DNA from: Burkholderia thailandensis E264
Lineage (GTDB): Bacteria > Pseudomonadota > Gammaproteobacteria > Burkholderiales > Burkholderiaceae
Assembly (NCBI RefSeq): GCF_000012365.1
Contig: NC_007650.1
Coordinates: 930,001-994,000 of the forward strand
Direction of reading: 5' to 3'
DNA: 64,000 nt
The translations under genes were made by a program, and so were the position numbers. The notes below the pieces were generated by a model. It had not been told where the DNA came from. It worked only from the letters and a program-made list of their open reading frames with translations, and made no database searches. Shown here piece after piece: positions 63,650 through 64,000 of the stretch (positions are counted from its first letter, which is position 1; each line of letters opens with the position of its first letter).

Positions 63650-64000
63650 ATGGTCGTAGAGAGAAAGTGTGAAAGGGTGCTTGTCGTCGACAGCCATCCG
63701 ATCGTGCGCGACGGCATCGAGGTCGTGCTCGGCAAGGCGTATGCGGGAATCGACGTGGGCGGCGCGGCCGACATGGCCGAGGCGAGCGATCTGTGCGGTC
63801 GCGATCGCCCGGATCTCGTGCTGATGGACGTGATGCTGCCGGGCGACGATCCGCTGCCGGCGATGGGCGAGATCCTGCGCGCGCATCCGGGCCTGCGGTT
63901 CGTCGTGTTCACCGCGCTCGGCTCGGAGGCGCGCGCGGCGGAGGCGATCCGCTTCGGCGCGTCCGGCTACCTGCTGAAGTGGTGCAGCCCGGACGGCATC
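63650..64000 (+). CDS. bprB: BprB, NarL-type response regulator, 3' end missing
   Basis: The first 117 residues are present, and the frame runs out of the window. They form a receiver domain with the acidic pair, phosphoacceptor Asp in DLVLMDVMLPGD, the switch Thr in VVFTALGS, and Lys in GYLLKW. The DNA-binding part would follow. In this species group bprB, bprD and bprC follow bicP and link Bsa to type VI secretion. GGAG precedes the ATG by about 16 bases. Confidence 0.85.
   Translation, partial: MVVERKCERVLVVDSHPIVRDGIEVVLGKAYAGIDVGGAADMAEASDLCGRDRPDLVLMDVMLPGDDPLPAMGEILRAHPGLRFVVFTALGSEARAAEAIRFGASGYLLKWCSPDGI

Noticed and set aside
1..64000. insertion sequences, tRNA or rRNA genes
   Set aside because: I looked for transposase motifs, terminal inverted repeats and tRNA-like cloverleaf ends and recognised none; a covariance-model search would be decisive.

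Overview
The window is very GC-rich, with strong third-position GC bias, ATGA-type gene overlaps and many short tandem repeats. It looks like part of chromosome 2 of a Burkholderia of the pseudomallei/thailandensis group. Two thirds of the identification rests on an almost complete Bsa (SPI-1/Mxi-Spa type) type III secretion locus in the gene order known for that group. Species cannot be fixed from the sequence. BipC (409 aa), BipB (624 aa) and BsaZ (381 aa) differ in length from the B. pseudomallei proteins as I remember them, which leans toward B. thailandensis or a close relative.

Layout. (1) 1-6.85 kb: end of a cellulose synthesis operon, bcsE (5' cut)-bcsF-bcsQ-bcsA-bcsG-bcsR. (2) 6.95-10.8 kb: a taurine/sulfonate module, tauD facing away from tauABC. 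(3) 10.8-19.2 kb: an old yellow enzyme, an acyl-homoserine lactone synthase and its LuxR-type receptor, a 2OG-Fe(II) oxygenase, a PiT phosphate transporter, a frameshifted SRPBCC gene, and a divergent Lrp/LysE pair. (4) 19.5-29.5 kb: a sedolisin, a serine carboxypeptidase, an FMN hydroxyacid dehydrogenase with divergent LysR gene, an MHS-family permease, and a secreted M4 metalloprotease. (5) 30.5-64 kb: the Bsa locus.

The Bsa locus has a leftward arm (bsaM needle-base ring, bsaL needle, bsaK inner rod, bsaJ ring lipoprotein, orgA, orgB, a 66-aa unknown, then the ToxR-like bprP and bprQ). It also has a rightward arm (bsaN activator, secretin bsaO, gatekeeper bsaP, export gate bsaQ, chaperone bsaR, ATPase bsaS, stalk bsaT, ruler bsaU, C-ring bsaV, export apparatus bsaW-Z). 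The translocators and effectors follow (bicA, bipB, bipC, bprA, bipD, bapA, bapB, bapC, bopE, bopA, bicP), and the window ends inside response regulator bprB. In the known cascade BprP acts on the bsaM/bsaN region, and BsaN with chaperone BicA then turns on effector and regulator genes.

No undescribed large system was found. The most useful new observations are regulatory or structural: a 32-bp motif shared upstream of bicA and bprB; an 11-bp-phased direct repeat between bsaM and bsaN; an internal ribosome site inside bsaV that should yield a separate C-terminal C-ring protein; a terminator-like palindrome inside the export-apparatus operon; a heptamer duplication that breaks a gene; and several pentamer and nonamer tandem repeats.
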